Positions 1 to 7,115 of a DNA stretch of 9,638 bases are shown here, one piece after another (the stretch's first letter is position 1; every line of letters begins with the position of its first letter). A model generated the notes under the pieces. That model made no database searches, was not told where the DNA came from, and saw nothing but the letters and a program-made list of their open reading frames with translations. The DNA lies in the NCBI GenBank assembly GCA_937996825.1, contig CALKUJ010000277.1:1-9638 (forward strand), given 5' to 3'. The translations under genes and the position numbers were made by a program. The DNA is from an uncultured Polynucleobacter sp. Its GTDB lineage: Bacteria > Pseudomonadota > Gammaproteobacteria > Burkholderiales > Burkholderiaceae.

Positions 1-1
1 C

Positions 2-991
2 ACACTGATGCGTGAGCGTTTTATCCCTCGCATTCTGGAAGCTAAGCCTGACACACTTTTAGATGACACTGGCAAGAACATTGACCCACACAAAGTCTGG
101 GCAACGATGTACACCAACGAAAAACCTGGTGGTCACGGTGAGCGCTCAGTAGCAATCGGCACCATCGATATGGCTGTCTGGGATGCAGTCGCAAAAATAG
201 AAGGTAAACCACTTTTTCAATTGCTAGCGGATCGCTACGGTGATGGGAAACCAAACCGCAAGATTTTTGTCTATGCAGCTGGTGGTTACTACTATCCGGG
301 GCAAGATTACAAGAAGCTCCAAGATGAAATGCGTAGCTATATCGATCGCGGTTACACCGTTGTAAAGAAAAAAATTGGTGGTGCTTCGCTGGATGAAGAC
401 TTGCGCCGTATAGACGCCATCATGGATGTGTTGCAAGACGGTCAAAAGTTATGCGTTGATGCAAACGGACGCTTCGATCTTGATACGGCGGTTCAGTACG
501 CCAAGGCTTTGTCGCAATATGACTTGTTCTGGTACGAAGAGCCAGGTGACCCGTTGGACTTTGAGTTGCAAGCAACGCTTCGTAACTACTACAAGAACCC
601 AATGGCGACTGGTGAGGATCTGTTTTCTATGCAGGACGCACGTAACTTGATTCGTTATGGCGGTATGCGTCCTGATCGCGACTACCTCCAATTCGACTGT
701 GCGCTCAGCTACGGGTTGGTCGAATATCTCCGCACATTGGAAATGCTGAAAGAGCATGGATGGTCACCAAGTCGCTGTATTCCTCATGGCGGTCACCAAA
801 TGTCACTCAATATCGCGGCAGGTTTAGGCCTTGGCGGTAACGAAAGTTACCCAGACTTATTCCAGCCTTTCGGCGGGTTCCCAGACGGCGTAAAAGTTGT
901 AGACAGTCACATCACTCTTCCAGAGCTACCAGGTATTGGATTTGAAGGTAAAGCTGACTTGTTCAAGGTCATGCAAGAGCTTGCTTCTTGA
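2..991 (+). CDS. tarD: D(-)-tartrate dehydratase-like enolase-superfamily enzyme, 5' end cut by window edge
   Basis: This is a mandelate racemase/enolase-superfamily acid-sugar dehydratase. The closest type I recognise is D(-)-tartrate dehydratase, which converts tartrate to oxaloacetate and water in the cytoplasm with Mg2+. Visible motifs, in order: the end of the capping domain (HGERSVAIGTIDMAVWDA); the barrel K-x-K general-base motif in VVKKKIGG (codons 362-379); metal ligands in CVDANGRFD, WYEEPGDP and ATGED; and the catalytic histidine region CIPHGGHQ. All expected catalytic residues are present, so the enzyme should be active. The frame is open to base 2, and the methionine at 8 is internal. 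The family is about 390 residues and 329 codons are seen, so roughly 60 residues lie upstream. It ends 14 bases before the binding-protein gene and is probably cotranscribed with it. Substrate assignment rests on remembered family motifs; another hydroxy-diacid is possible. Confidence 0.82.
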   Translation, partial: TLMRERFIPRILEAKPDTLLDDTGKNIDPHKVWATMYTNEKPGGHGERSVAIGTIDMAVWDAVAKIEGKPLFQLLADRYGDGKPNRKIFVYAAGGYYYPGQDYKKLQDEMRSYIDRGYTVVKKKIGGASLDEDLRRIDAIMDVLQDGQKLCVDANGRFDLDTAVQYAKALSQYDLFWYEEPGDPLDFELQATLRNYYKNPMATGEDLFSMQDARNLIRYGGMRPDRDYLQFDCALSYGLVEYLRTLEMLKEHGWSPSRCIPHGGHQMSLNIAAGLGLGGNESYPDLFQPFGGFPDGVKVVDSHITLPELPGIGFEGKADLFKVMQELAS

Positions 992-994
992 TTC

Positions 995-1000
995 AGGAGA
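995..1000 (+). promoter_or_regulatory. Ribosome binding site of the Bug-family gene
   Basis: AGGAGA lies 5 bases before the ATG at 1006. It decides that start against the in-frame TTG at 988, which lies upstream of the Shine-Dalgarno sequence and overlaps the end of the dehydratase gene. The ATG at 1012 is two codons further in and less well spaced. Confidence 0.8.
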
Positions 1001-1005
1001 ATCTC

Positions 1006-1995
1006 ATGAAAATGTCTAAAAAATTCATTCAAGGATTGGCAACAATAGCGATTGGTGCTTTGTCGTTCTCTGCAATGGCTGAGTTTCCTGAAAAACCTGT
1101 GACTTTGGTTGTTCCTTTTGCTGCTGGTGGTCCGAGCGACAAAATCGCTCGTGATGTGGCCGAAGCTCTTCGCAAACCTTTAGGTGGACAGACTCTCATT
1201 GTGGAGAACGTCGGTGGAGCAGGTGGCACGATTGGTGCAGCAAAGGTTGCAAAGGCCAATCCTGATGGCTACACACTTTTAGTGCACCACATCGGTATGT
1301 CAACCGCTCCTGCGCTGTATAGAAAGTTGACCTACAAGATGCCCGATGATTTTGAGTATCTTGGATTGATCAATGAGGCCCCATCAACCCTGATTGGAAG
1401 TCCTTCAATTCCTGCCAATAATTTTCAAGAGTTGCGCAAGCTGATCAGTGAACGAAAGTCATCAATCAATCTTGCTAATGCTGGTTTAGGCTCAGCGTCA
1501 CACTTATGTGGGTTGATGTTCCAAAGCGCTTTGCAGATCGACATGACAACGGTTCCCTATAAAGGAACGGCGCCTGCAATGACAGACTTGATGGGAAGTC
1601 AGGTTGATTTGATGTGTGAGCAAGCGACTAACGCTGTGCCACAAATCGAAGGCAAGAAAGTCAAAGTGTTTGGCGTGACAAGCAAGAAACGCATGACCTT
1701 GCCACTTTTAGCGAACGTACCGACTTTGGCTGAAAGTGGTCTGAATGACTTCAGTGTTTCTGTTTGGCACGGCCTGTATGCGCCTAAAGGTACACCTCCT
1801 GCAGTTGTTGCAAAACTTAACCAAGCGCTCAAGGCAGCTTTGAAAGATCCAGACTTGATCAAACGTCAAGAAGCACTTGGTATCAGTGTTGTGACAGATA
1901 CACGTCTTGAACCAGCAAACCATAAAAAGTTTGTTGAGGCAGAGATGGTTCGCTGGGCAGCAGTTATCAAGGCTGCTGGGCAATACGCTGATTAA
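1006..1995 (+). CDS. Tripartite tricarboxylate transporter (Bug/TctC) family periplasmic substrate-binding protein
   Basis: This is a 329-residue extracytoplasmic solute receptor, the usual size for the family. Residues 1-25 form a Sec signal peptide: basic MKMSKKF, a hydrophobic core, and a SAMA cleavage site before EFPEKP. The mature protein opens with the family signature FPEKPVTLVVPFAAGGPSD, followed by VENVGGAGGTIGAAKVAKA and NPDGYTLL, which line the carboxylate-binding cleft in known Bug structures. Later landmarks are VPYKGTAPAMTDL and the C-terminal ALGISVV...F segment. No membrane subunits (TctA/TctB) are visible, which is common for orphan Bug receptors. Because it follows a tartrate-dehydratase-like gene by 14 bases, tartrate or a similar C4 hydroxy-diacid is the likeliest ligand; that is inference from context. 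A terminator follows directly, so it appears to end its transcription unit. Confidence 0.93.
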   Translation: MKMSKKFIQGLATIAIGALSFSAMAEFPEKPVTLVVPFAAGGPSDKIARDVAEALRKPLGGQTLIVENVGGAGGTIGAAKVAKANPDGYTLLVHHIGMSTAPALYRKLTYKMPDDFEYLGLINEAPSTLIGSPSIPANNFQELRKLISERKSSINLANAGLGSASHLCGLMFQSALQIDMTTVPYKGTAPAMTDLMGSQVDLMCEQATNAVPQIEGKKVKVFGVTSKKRMTLPLLANVPTLAESGLNDFSVSVWHGLYAPKGTPPAVVAKLNQALKAALKDPDLIKRQEALGISVVTDTRLEPANHKKFVEAEMVRWAAVIKAAGQYAD

Positions 1996-2002
1996 CAGGA
2001 AT

Positions 2003-2028
2003 AAAGGGTGCTGAAGGGCACCTTTTTT
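2003..2028 (+). terminator. Intrinsic terminator after the Bug-family gene
   Basis: AAAGGGTGC (2003-2011) pairs with GCACCTTTT (2018-2026) as a 9-bp stem with one G-U pair and a 6-base loop; the T-run continues to 2028. It starts 8 bases after the binding-protein stop codon and ends 9 bases before the malic enzyme ATG. It argues against the alternative GTG start at 2008, which would place the hairpin inside the coding region. Confidence 0.8.
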
Positions 2029-2037
2029 AATTTACAC

Positions 2038-4347
2038 ATGACAAAAAATCAAAATACAGACTTCAGAAACTCAGCACTGGCATACCACGAGTTTCCAACC
2101 CCTGGGAAGGTAGCTATTCAAGCTACCAAGCAATTGATCAACCAACACGATCTGGCTTTGGCCTATTCGCCAGGTGTTGCCGCACCTTGTGAAGAGATCG
2201 TGAAAGATCCTAATGCCGCCTACAAATACACCAGCAAAGGTAACTTGGTCGCTGTGATTTCGAACGGTACGGCAGTGCTTGGTCTGGGAGACATTGGCCC
2301 ACTTGCATCCAAGCCAGTGATGGAGGGCAAGGGCGTTCTATTCAAAAAGTTTGCAGGTATAGATGTGTTTGACATCGAAGTGGCCGAGAAAGACTTGGAC
2401 AAGCTGGTCGACATCATTGCGGCATTAGAGCCAACGTTTGGGGGTATTAACCTCGAAGACATCAAAGCACCTGACTGTTTCTACGTCGAGCGCAAGTTGC
2501 GAGAGCGGATGAACATTCCAGTTTTTCACGATGATCAGCATGGCACGGCAATCGTGGTGGGCGCGGCCATCATGAATGGTCTCAAGGTAGTTGGTAAAGA
2601 TCCCAAAGAGATCAAACTAGTGACCTCAGGTGCGGGGGCAGCAGCTTTGGCGTGCTTGAACCTATTGGTAAAACTTGGTATTCCTCGGAAAAACATCTGG
2701 GTGACTGATCTTGCTGGAGTTGTCTTTGAGGGACGAACCGAACTGATGGATGAAGACAAAGTTCAGTTCGCACAGAAAACTGATCAACGTAAGCTGTCTG
2801 AAGTGATTGAGCAAGCAGATGTTTTTCTGGGACTATCAGCAGCGGGCGTGCTGAAGCCGGAAATGGTCGCAAGGATGGCTGCAAAGCCATTGATCTTGGC
2901 GATGGCCAATCCAAATCCAGAAATCATGCCGGAAGAAGTCAAAGCAGTTCGTAGCGATGCCATCGTATCGACGGGACGTTCCGACTACCCTAATCAGGTT
3001 AACAATCTCTTGTGTTTCCCTTATATTTTTAGGGGGGCTTTGGATTGTGGGGCGACCACGATCACAGATGAAATGGAGATTGCAGCCGTTCATGCGATTG
3101 CTGAATTAGCTCAGGCTGAACAAAGTGAGCGTGTCGCTGCAGCGTATTCCGGTGAAACACTAACTTTTGGTCCTCAATACCTGATACCCAAACCGTTTGA
3201 TCCACGTTTGATGACTCGCGTGGCAACCGCAGTTGCTCAAGCAGCAAAAGATTCGGGCGTGGCAATGCGACCAATTGAAGACATGGAAGCCTATCGTCAA
3301 AAGCTAGAGGGCTTTGTTTACGCGTCTGGGACTACCATGAAGCCGATCTTTGATGCAGCCAGGCGCGGTAGCAAAAAACGAGTAGCCTATGCCGAAGGCG
3401 AAGAAGAGCGCGTGCTTCGTGCCTGCCAAATCGTTGTGGATGAAGGCATTGCTCGTCCAACGTTGATTGGTCGTCCAGCTGTGATCGCCAAGCGGGTTGA
3501 GAAGTTTGGTTTACGCCTTCAAGAAGGACTGGACTACGATGTAGTCAATGTTGAGCAAGATGAGCGTTATCGGGATTTTTGGCAGACTTACCATCACATC
3601 ACGGCACGCAAAGGCGTAACAGAGGCCATTGCCAAGATCGAATTACGCCGCCGCCTTTCTCTGATCGGTGCAATGCTGGTCCATAAAGAATATGCGGATG
3701 GAATGATTTGCGGGACGTGGGGACATAACGCTCATCACTTAAATTACATCGATCAAGTGATTGGTAAGAAGTCTGGCGCAACGACGCTGGCTGCTATGAA
3801 TGGTTTGATGCTGCCAGGGCGTCAAGTCTTCATCGTGGACACTCACGTTAACTACGACCCTACGGCTGAGCAGTTGGCTGAGATCACCATCATGGCTGCA
3901 GTAGAAATCAGACGGTTCGGAATTCATCCGAAAGCTGCATTGCTATCCCATTCAAACTTTGGCAGTAGTGATCAGCCTACAGCGCTCAAGATGCGTCAGG
4001 CTTTGATGCTTATTCAGAAGAGAGCCCCTTGGTTGGATGTGGATGGAGAGATGCATGGCGATTTGGCTTTGGATGGTGATACCCGCAAAACTTTGATGCC
4101 CGATTGTTCTTTTGCAGGGGATGCTAACTTGCTGGTCATGCCAAATCTTGATGCAGCCAATATTGCCTATAACTTACTCAAGACGGCTGCAGGTGGCAAT
4201 ATTGCCATTGGGCCAGTTTTGTTAGGCGCTGCAAAACCAGTTCATGTGTTGACACCAAGTGCTACTGTGAGGCGAATTGTGAACATGACAGCCTTGACAG
4301 TGGCTGATGCAAATATCGATTTTGTTAGTAGTGAGCGTATCGTGTAG
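2038..4347 (+). CDS. maeB: NADP-dependent malic enzyme with C-terminal phosphotransacetylase-like domain
   Basis: This cytoplasmic enzyme decarboxylates malate to pyruvate and CO2 with reduction of NADP. The ATG start gives 769 residues, the normal length for the two-domain MaeB class, and the N-terminus (ALAYHEFPTPGK, residues 13-24) begins as in relatives. The catalytic domain shows the tyrosine in LAYSPGVA (Y43), metal ligands in NLEDIKAPDCF (E140, D141) and HDDQHGTA (around D165-D166), and the nucleotide-binding GAGAAA (198-203), then AMANPNPEIMP. From about residue 433 (TTMKPIFDAARRG) to the end lies the phosphotransacetylase-like domain, which in MaeB proteins acts in assembly and allosteric control by acetyl-CoA rather than as an acetyltransferase. 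No Shine-Dalgarno sequence precedes the ATG, and a terminator sits just upstream. It probably feeds pyruvate and NADPH from the C4 pool supplied by the preceding genes. Confidence 0.95.
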   Translation: MTKNQNTDFRNSALAYHEFPTPGKVAIQATKQLINQHDLALAYSPGVAAPCEEIVKDPNAAYKYTSKGNLVAVISNGTAVLGLGDIGPLASKPVMEGKGVLFKKFAGIDVFDIEVAEKDLDKLVDIIAALEPTFGGINLEDIKAPDCFYVERKLRERMNIPVFHDDQHGTAIVVGAAIMNGLKVVGKDPKEIKLVTSGAGAAALACLNLLVKLGIPRKNIWVTDLAGVVFEGRTELMDEDKVQFAQKTDQRKLSEVIEQADVFLGLSAAGVLKPEMVARMAAKPLILAMANPNPEIMPEEVKAVRSDAIVSTGRSDYPNQVNNLLCFPYIFRGALDCGATTITDEMEIAAVHAIAELAQAEQSERVAAAYSGETLTFGPQYLIPKPFDPRLMTRVATAVAQAAKDSGVAMRPIEDMEAYRQKLEGFVYASGTTMKPIFDAARRGSKKRVAYAEGEEERVLRACQIVVDEGIARPTLIGRPAVIAKRVEKFGLRLQEGLDYDVVNVEQDERYRDFWQTYHHITARKGVTEAIAKIELRRRLSLIGAMLVHKEYADGMICGTWGHNAHHLNYIDQVIGKKSGATTLAAMNGLMLPGRQVFIVDTHVNYDPTAEQLAEITIMAAVEIRRFGIHPKAALLSHSNFGSSDQPTALKMRQALMLIQKRAPWLDVDGEMHGDLALDGDTRKTLMPDCSFAGDANLLVMPNLDAANIAYNLLKTAAGGNIAIGPVLLGAAKPVHVLTPSATVRRIVNMTALTVADANIDFVSSERIV

Positions 4348-4404
4348 AGAGGCTTGAGTACATAAAAAATCTTACATGCACAAATTACATACTCCACCAT
4401 ACAT

Positions 4405-4434
4405 AAGGGCTCGGAAAATCTCCGAGCCCTTTTT
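4405..4434 (+). terminator. Strong intrinsic terminator after maeB
   Basis: AAGGGCTCGGA (4405-4415) pairs perfectly with TCCGAGCCCTT (4421-4431) around a 5-base loop AAATC, and the T-run extends to 4434. An 11-bp GC-rich stem followed by a U-tract is a textbook Rho-independent terminator, 57 bases after the malic enzyme stop. Confidence 0.93.
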
Positions 4435-4556
4435 CTTTGCTTCAAAGCCCAATACTGGCGGGCTTCAGACTAGTGACCTTAAGGACGGGGTAACTGTACT
4501 TCTTTAAAACGTGAAGTTTTTTGGCCGTTTTCTCTCTCTTTTCTCTGTTTTCTTGA

Positions 4557-4566
4557 GGACGCGTCC
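4557..4566. repeat. Perfect 10-base palindrome, possible operator
   Basis: GGACGCGTCC is its own reverse complement and the symmetry stops at both flanks. It lies 170 bases upstream of the glycosyltransferase operon, next to a pyrimidine-rich tract. It could be a dimeric regulator site, but nothing else in the sequence supports a specific protein. Confidence 0.3.
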
Positions 4567-4735
4567 ATAAGGGAAGCTTAGGGTTCATGCGGGTTTGCGG
4601 AAGGTCGTTTAACCATAACTTTGGATAAGTAAAGATTGAAATAAATTGTTACTTTCATGAGATTCGTGTGACATGGCAAACGTCGATGATTCGTTCTATT
4701 GAAGGCCGATTGGCACTAATTAAACGGAATGAATC

Positions 4736-5182
4736 GTGAAGAACGTCAAGTTGCAAATTATGGAATGTGGTTTAGTTTTGCTGGGATTTTTTATTGGCTT
4801 TGTTGTTGGTCAATCTGAGCCAACATTTGGCATCGATACAACAGCAAGGGAGAAAACCAATCAGGAATTGCAACTGGCAATTACTCAGCTGGAACAAAAC
4901 TGCAGCAGTAAAAAATACGCTACGACCGACGAGGAGTTTGTTTTTGGTCGAGTTTGTCGTAATAACCAATCATTGCGAATTGAGCTAGATCATCTGCGTA
5001 AAAAGAATGAAGAGGCGGAAAACGAGGTTGAAGCTCAGTTCTGGTTGAGTGTGATGATCATGGGATGCATCTTCTCATTTATGCTTTTGTCAATTTATAA
5101 GTTGATCGAATGGTTCATTCAATCGCGCTCATACAAGCCGGTCGTCATCAAGGTTCCACGCGTGATTACGCAGTTTGCATAA
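4736..5182 (+). CDS. Small membrane protein with two TM segments and a coiled-coil loop, function unknown
   Basis: I do not recognise a family. The 148-residue product has a short basic N-terminus, a membrane segment at about residues 10-26 (GLVLLGFFIGFVVG), a 75-residue charged loop, a second membrane segment at about 103-121 (WLSVMIMGCIFSFMLLSIY) and a basic tail (R131, K134, K139, R142). By the positive-inside rule both ends are cytoplasmic and the loop periplasmic. The loop has heptad-like stretches around residues 39-55 and 79-101 and two cysteines (C56, C74) that could form a disulfide. The start used is GTG with only a weak GGA upstream; ATG at 4760, just before the first membrane segment, is the alternative. 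It ends 7 bases before the synthase ATG, so the two are likely translationally coupled. A scaffold or assembly partner of the synthase is an inference from position. Confidence 0.72.
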   Translation: MKNVKLQIMECGLVLLGFFIGFVVGQSEPTFGIDTTAREKTNQELQLAITQLEQNCSSKKYATTDEEFVFGRVCRNNQSLRIELDHLRKKNEEAENEVEAQFWLSVMIMGCIFSFMLLSIYKLIEWFIQSRSYKPVVIKVPRVITQFA

Positions 5183-5189
5183 CCAAATC

Positions 5190-7115
5190 ATGAACAATTT
5201 TTTGTGGTTATCTGTTGTCACTGCCGCTACGGCAATGTCGCTGATGATCCTGCTTCAGTCAGAGAGTGTTAAAAGCCGTAGGGTAGTTCTATTTGGACTT
5301 TCTTTATTGCTGGTTGGCTATTTGGGGTGGCGCATAAGCGTTACTGTTGCATGGGGGCAGACAACCTTTTCTGGGATTTATACACAGTTAATTTTTCTAA
5401 TTGAACTTTGCTGGATCTTGGATGTGGTTCATAGTTTGCATTTTTACGCGTACAAAACAAAGACTCTGTGTAGTGAAGTCACGGTGCAGATGCGCCAAAG
5501 TTCAATAGATGTTGTTATCCCGAGCTACAACGAACCAAGAGAAATTCTGAACCGAACCTTGATGGCTGCCAAAAACATAGTTTGGCCGGGTGAGGTTCGA
5601 ATTTATCTGTTGGATGATGGCAAAAGAGACTGGTTGCCAGCGCTGTGTAAAAAATGGGGAGCTACCTACATCAGCCGACCTGATACCGAGTCAGCAAAGG
5701 CTGGAAACATCAATCATGCATTGACTTATTTGCATGGTGACTTTACGTTGGTACTTGATGCTGACTTTTTGGTGTCACCAGATGCGGTCGAAAAACTAAT
5801 TGCTCCGATGGGTGATCCACAAATTGCAGTAGTTCAAGCTCCTCAGGAGTTTTACAACCCTGATCCGATTCAGCGGAGTTTAGAAATCGCTGAACTTAGC
5901 CCGAATGATCAGCGGCATTTTTTCAATGGAATATTGCATGTCAGGAGCAACGGTGAGGCTGCCTTCTTTTGTGGCAGTGGTGGATTGATCCGAAACTCCG
6001 CTTTGAAGAAGCTCGGAGGTTTTCCAACTGAGTCAATTACGGAAGATATTTTCCTGTCAATCAAACTGAAACAGTTGGGATTTGAGTCAGTATCTATCAA
6101 GGATCCAGTGGCAGTTGGTCTTTCGCCAGAAACCATCAACGACATGATTAAGCAAAGGAGTCGCTGGGGTGAGGGTGCCTTACAGATGAATGCCAAGCTC
6201 TGGGAGCCGAATGTGTCTAAGCAATCACTCAAATTGATTGATAGATTGAGGTTCCTTCCGATGTATTGGACGGTTTCGTTTCCAGTTCGATTTGTTAGCT
6301 TGATTGTTCCTCAGCTGTATTTTTTATTCGGATGGAGTGCAGTTGCCGATGCGTCAATGATGGATCTCTTAATGGCTCAAGGTTCATTGGTCGTTGGATT
6401 GATGAGCTTCAATTTTTGGATTTCAAAGAAACGGTTGCAACCGTTTGTGACTTCAATTTGGCAGGATCTTCTGTCGTTGCGCTTAACACCCAAGTTCTTA
6501 ATTAAGTTTCTGCTTCCGTATCGAAATGCAGAATTTGAGGTAACACCCAAAGGTCAGAAAGTTGCGGAAAATGGACATCCACGTTCGTTTGATGTCTTCG
6601 TAGATGCACTGCTCGGTTTGACTTTAGGTGCAACTGTAGTAGCTATCTATCAGATGAATGATTCAGGAGTTAGCTTGATTAGCTTCTTCTGGACGATTGT
6701 GAACTTGCTTCGTCTGTTCTTTGTTCGTGCTGCATTGCGTAACGAAAAAGAACTCAAACCATTTGAAATTCAAGTAGATGGGAAAGAGTTCAAAAAACTC
6801 TGGATCGAACGAGGGAACAACATGCAATCGACATCGGATTGTTTGGTGTCAGAAAGTCAAGTTCTCACAAAAAATAAACAACCTGTAAGAGACGCCTTGA
6901 TTCAGTTGATGACTGAAGAAGGGCAGGCCAACATTGGCTATACCGATGTGAATGGAAAAATTGTATTTTTTACTGAAACAAGTGAGGCTCTTTGGTTGAG
7001 TAGTTTGGTTGAGGCTGAGTTGGCGGAGTTGAAGTCAAAAGAAGAGAAATCTTATAGTTCGATCAACGCACTGTTAAGAGTCTGTAGCGTTTCGATAGGG
7101 AGAAAGCATGTTTAA
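5190..7115 (+). CDS. Cellulose-synthase-like processive family 2 glycosyltransferase, no canonical PilZ motifs
   Basis: This 641-residue inner-membrane enzyme should polymerise a nucleotide-activated sugar, probably UDP-glucose, and thread the chain through its own channel. Three hydrophobic segments (about residues 3-85) precede the catalytic domain: VVIPSYNEP, DDG (142-144), DAD (190-192), FFCGSGG (259-265), the catalytic-base motif TED (284-286) and the product-binding QRSRW (322-326). Further membrane segments follow, then the gating-loop motif FEVTPKG (449-455) typical of BcsA. BcsA proteins then carry a PilZ domain with RxxxR and DxSxxG; here the last hundred or so residues show neither, only a vague YTDVNG (584-589). 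Cellulose, curdlan or mixed-linkage glucan are all possible products. ATG 5190 lacks a Shine-Dalgarno; TTG 5175 and ATG 5235 are alternatives. Its 3' end overlaps the next gene by 8 bases. Confidence 0.9.
   Translation: MNNFLWLSVVTAATAMSLMILLQSESVKSRRVVLFGLSLLLVGYLGWRISVTVAWGQTTFSGIYTQLIFLIELCWILDVVHSLHFYAYKTKTLCSEVTVQMRQSSIDVVIPSYNEPREILNRTLMAAKNIVWPGEVRIYLLDDGKRDWLPALCKKWGATYISRPDTESAKAGNINHALTYLHGDFTLVLDADFLVSPDAVEKLIAPMGDPQIAVVQAPQEFYNPDPIQRSLEIAELSPNDQRHFFNGILHVRSNGEAAFFCGSGGLIRNSALKKLGGFPTESITEDIFLSIKLKQLGFESVSIKDPVAVGLSPETINDMIKQRSRWGEGALQMNAKLWEPNVSKQSLKLIDRLRFLPMYWTVSFPVRFVSLIVPQLYFLFGWSAVADASMMDLLMAQGSLVVGLMSFNFWISKKRLQPFVTSIWQDLLSLRLTPKFLIKFLLPYRNAEFEVTPKGQKVAENGHPRSFDVFVDALLGLTLGATVVAIYQMNDSGVSLISFFWTIVNLLRLFFVRAALRNEKELKPFEIQVDGKEFKKLWIERGNNMQSTSDCLVSESQVLTKNKQPVRDALIQLMTEEGQANIGYTDVNGKIVFFTETSEALWLSSLVEAELAELKSKEEKSYSSINALLRVCSVSIGRKHV

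Larger units (their letters stand above)
4348..4735. other. Intergenic region between maeB and the glycosyltransferase operon
   Basis: These 388 bases hold no credible protein gene. From left to right they contain the maeB terminator (4405-4434); a 6-bp hairpin AAGCCC/GGGCTT (4445-4465) without a T-run; an 8-base palindrome CCTTAAGG (4477-4484); a weak hairpin ACTTC/GAAGT running into six Ts (4498-4522); a pyrimidine-rich tract (about 4527-4554); a perfect 10-base palindrome (4557-4566); and a 17-codon possible leader ORF touching the next start (4686-4739). The promoter of the downstream operon should lie here. The best sigma-70-like pair I find, TTGTTA (4646-4651) and TGACAT (4669-4674) with 17-base spacing, is poor at the -10, so I do not annotate it. 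No riboswitch or tRNA was recognised. Confidence 0.6.

Noticed and set aside
2008..2037. GTG start for maeB at 2008
   Set aside because: The extra ten residues would be encoded by the terminator hairpin and do not resemble the family N-terminus.
4242..4445. Minus-strand ORF spanning the maeB 3' end and its terminator
   Set aside because: It is antisense to conserved maeB coding sequence, reads through a perfect terminator hairpin and has no recognisable protein features.
4498..4522. Second terminator-like hairpin ACTTC/GAAGT followed by six Ts
   Set aside because: The stem is only 5 bp, AT-rich, with a 10-base loop, and a strong terminator already lies 65 bases upstream.
4667..4682. TGTGA half-site resembling a CRP/FNR-type operator
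   Set aside because: The second half reads AAACG instead of TCACA, so there is no symmetry.
4710..4726. Possible sigma-54 promoter (perfect -24-like TTGGCAC at 4710-4716)
   Set aside because: The -12 element is missing: the bases at the required spacing read AAAC rather than TTGC, and the site would lie only about 10-20 bases from the start codon.
4435..4735. c-di-GMP (GEMM) riboswitch upstream of the synthase
   Set aside because: I looked for the conserved GEMM core and GNRA/receptor elements and found nothing matching.
4729..4818. Alternative small ORF starting at ATG 4729 (MNREERQVAN...)
   Set aside because: It is only 29 codons, lies in a different frame inside the start of the 148-residue gene and has no ribosome binding site.
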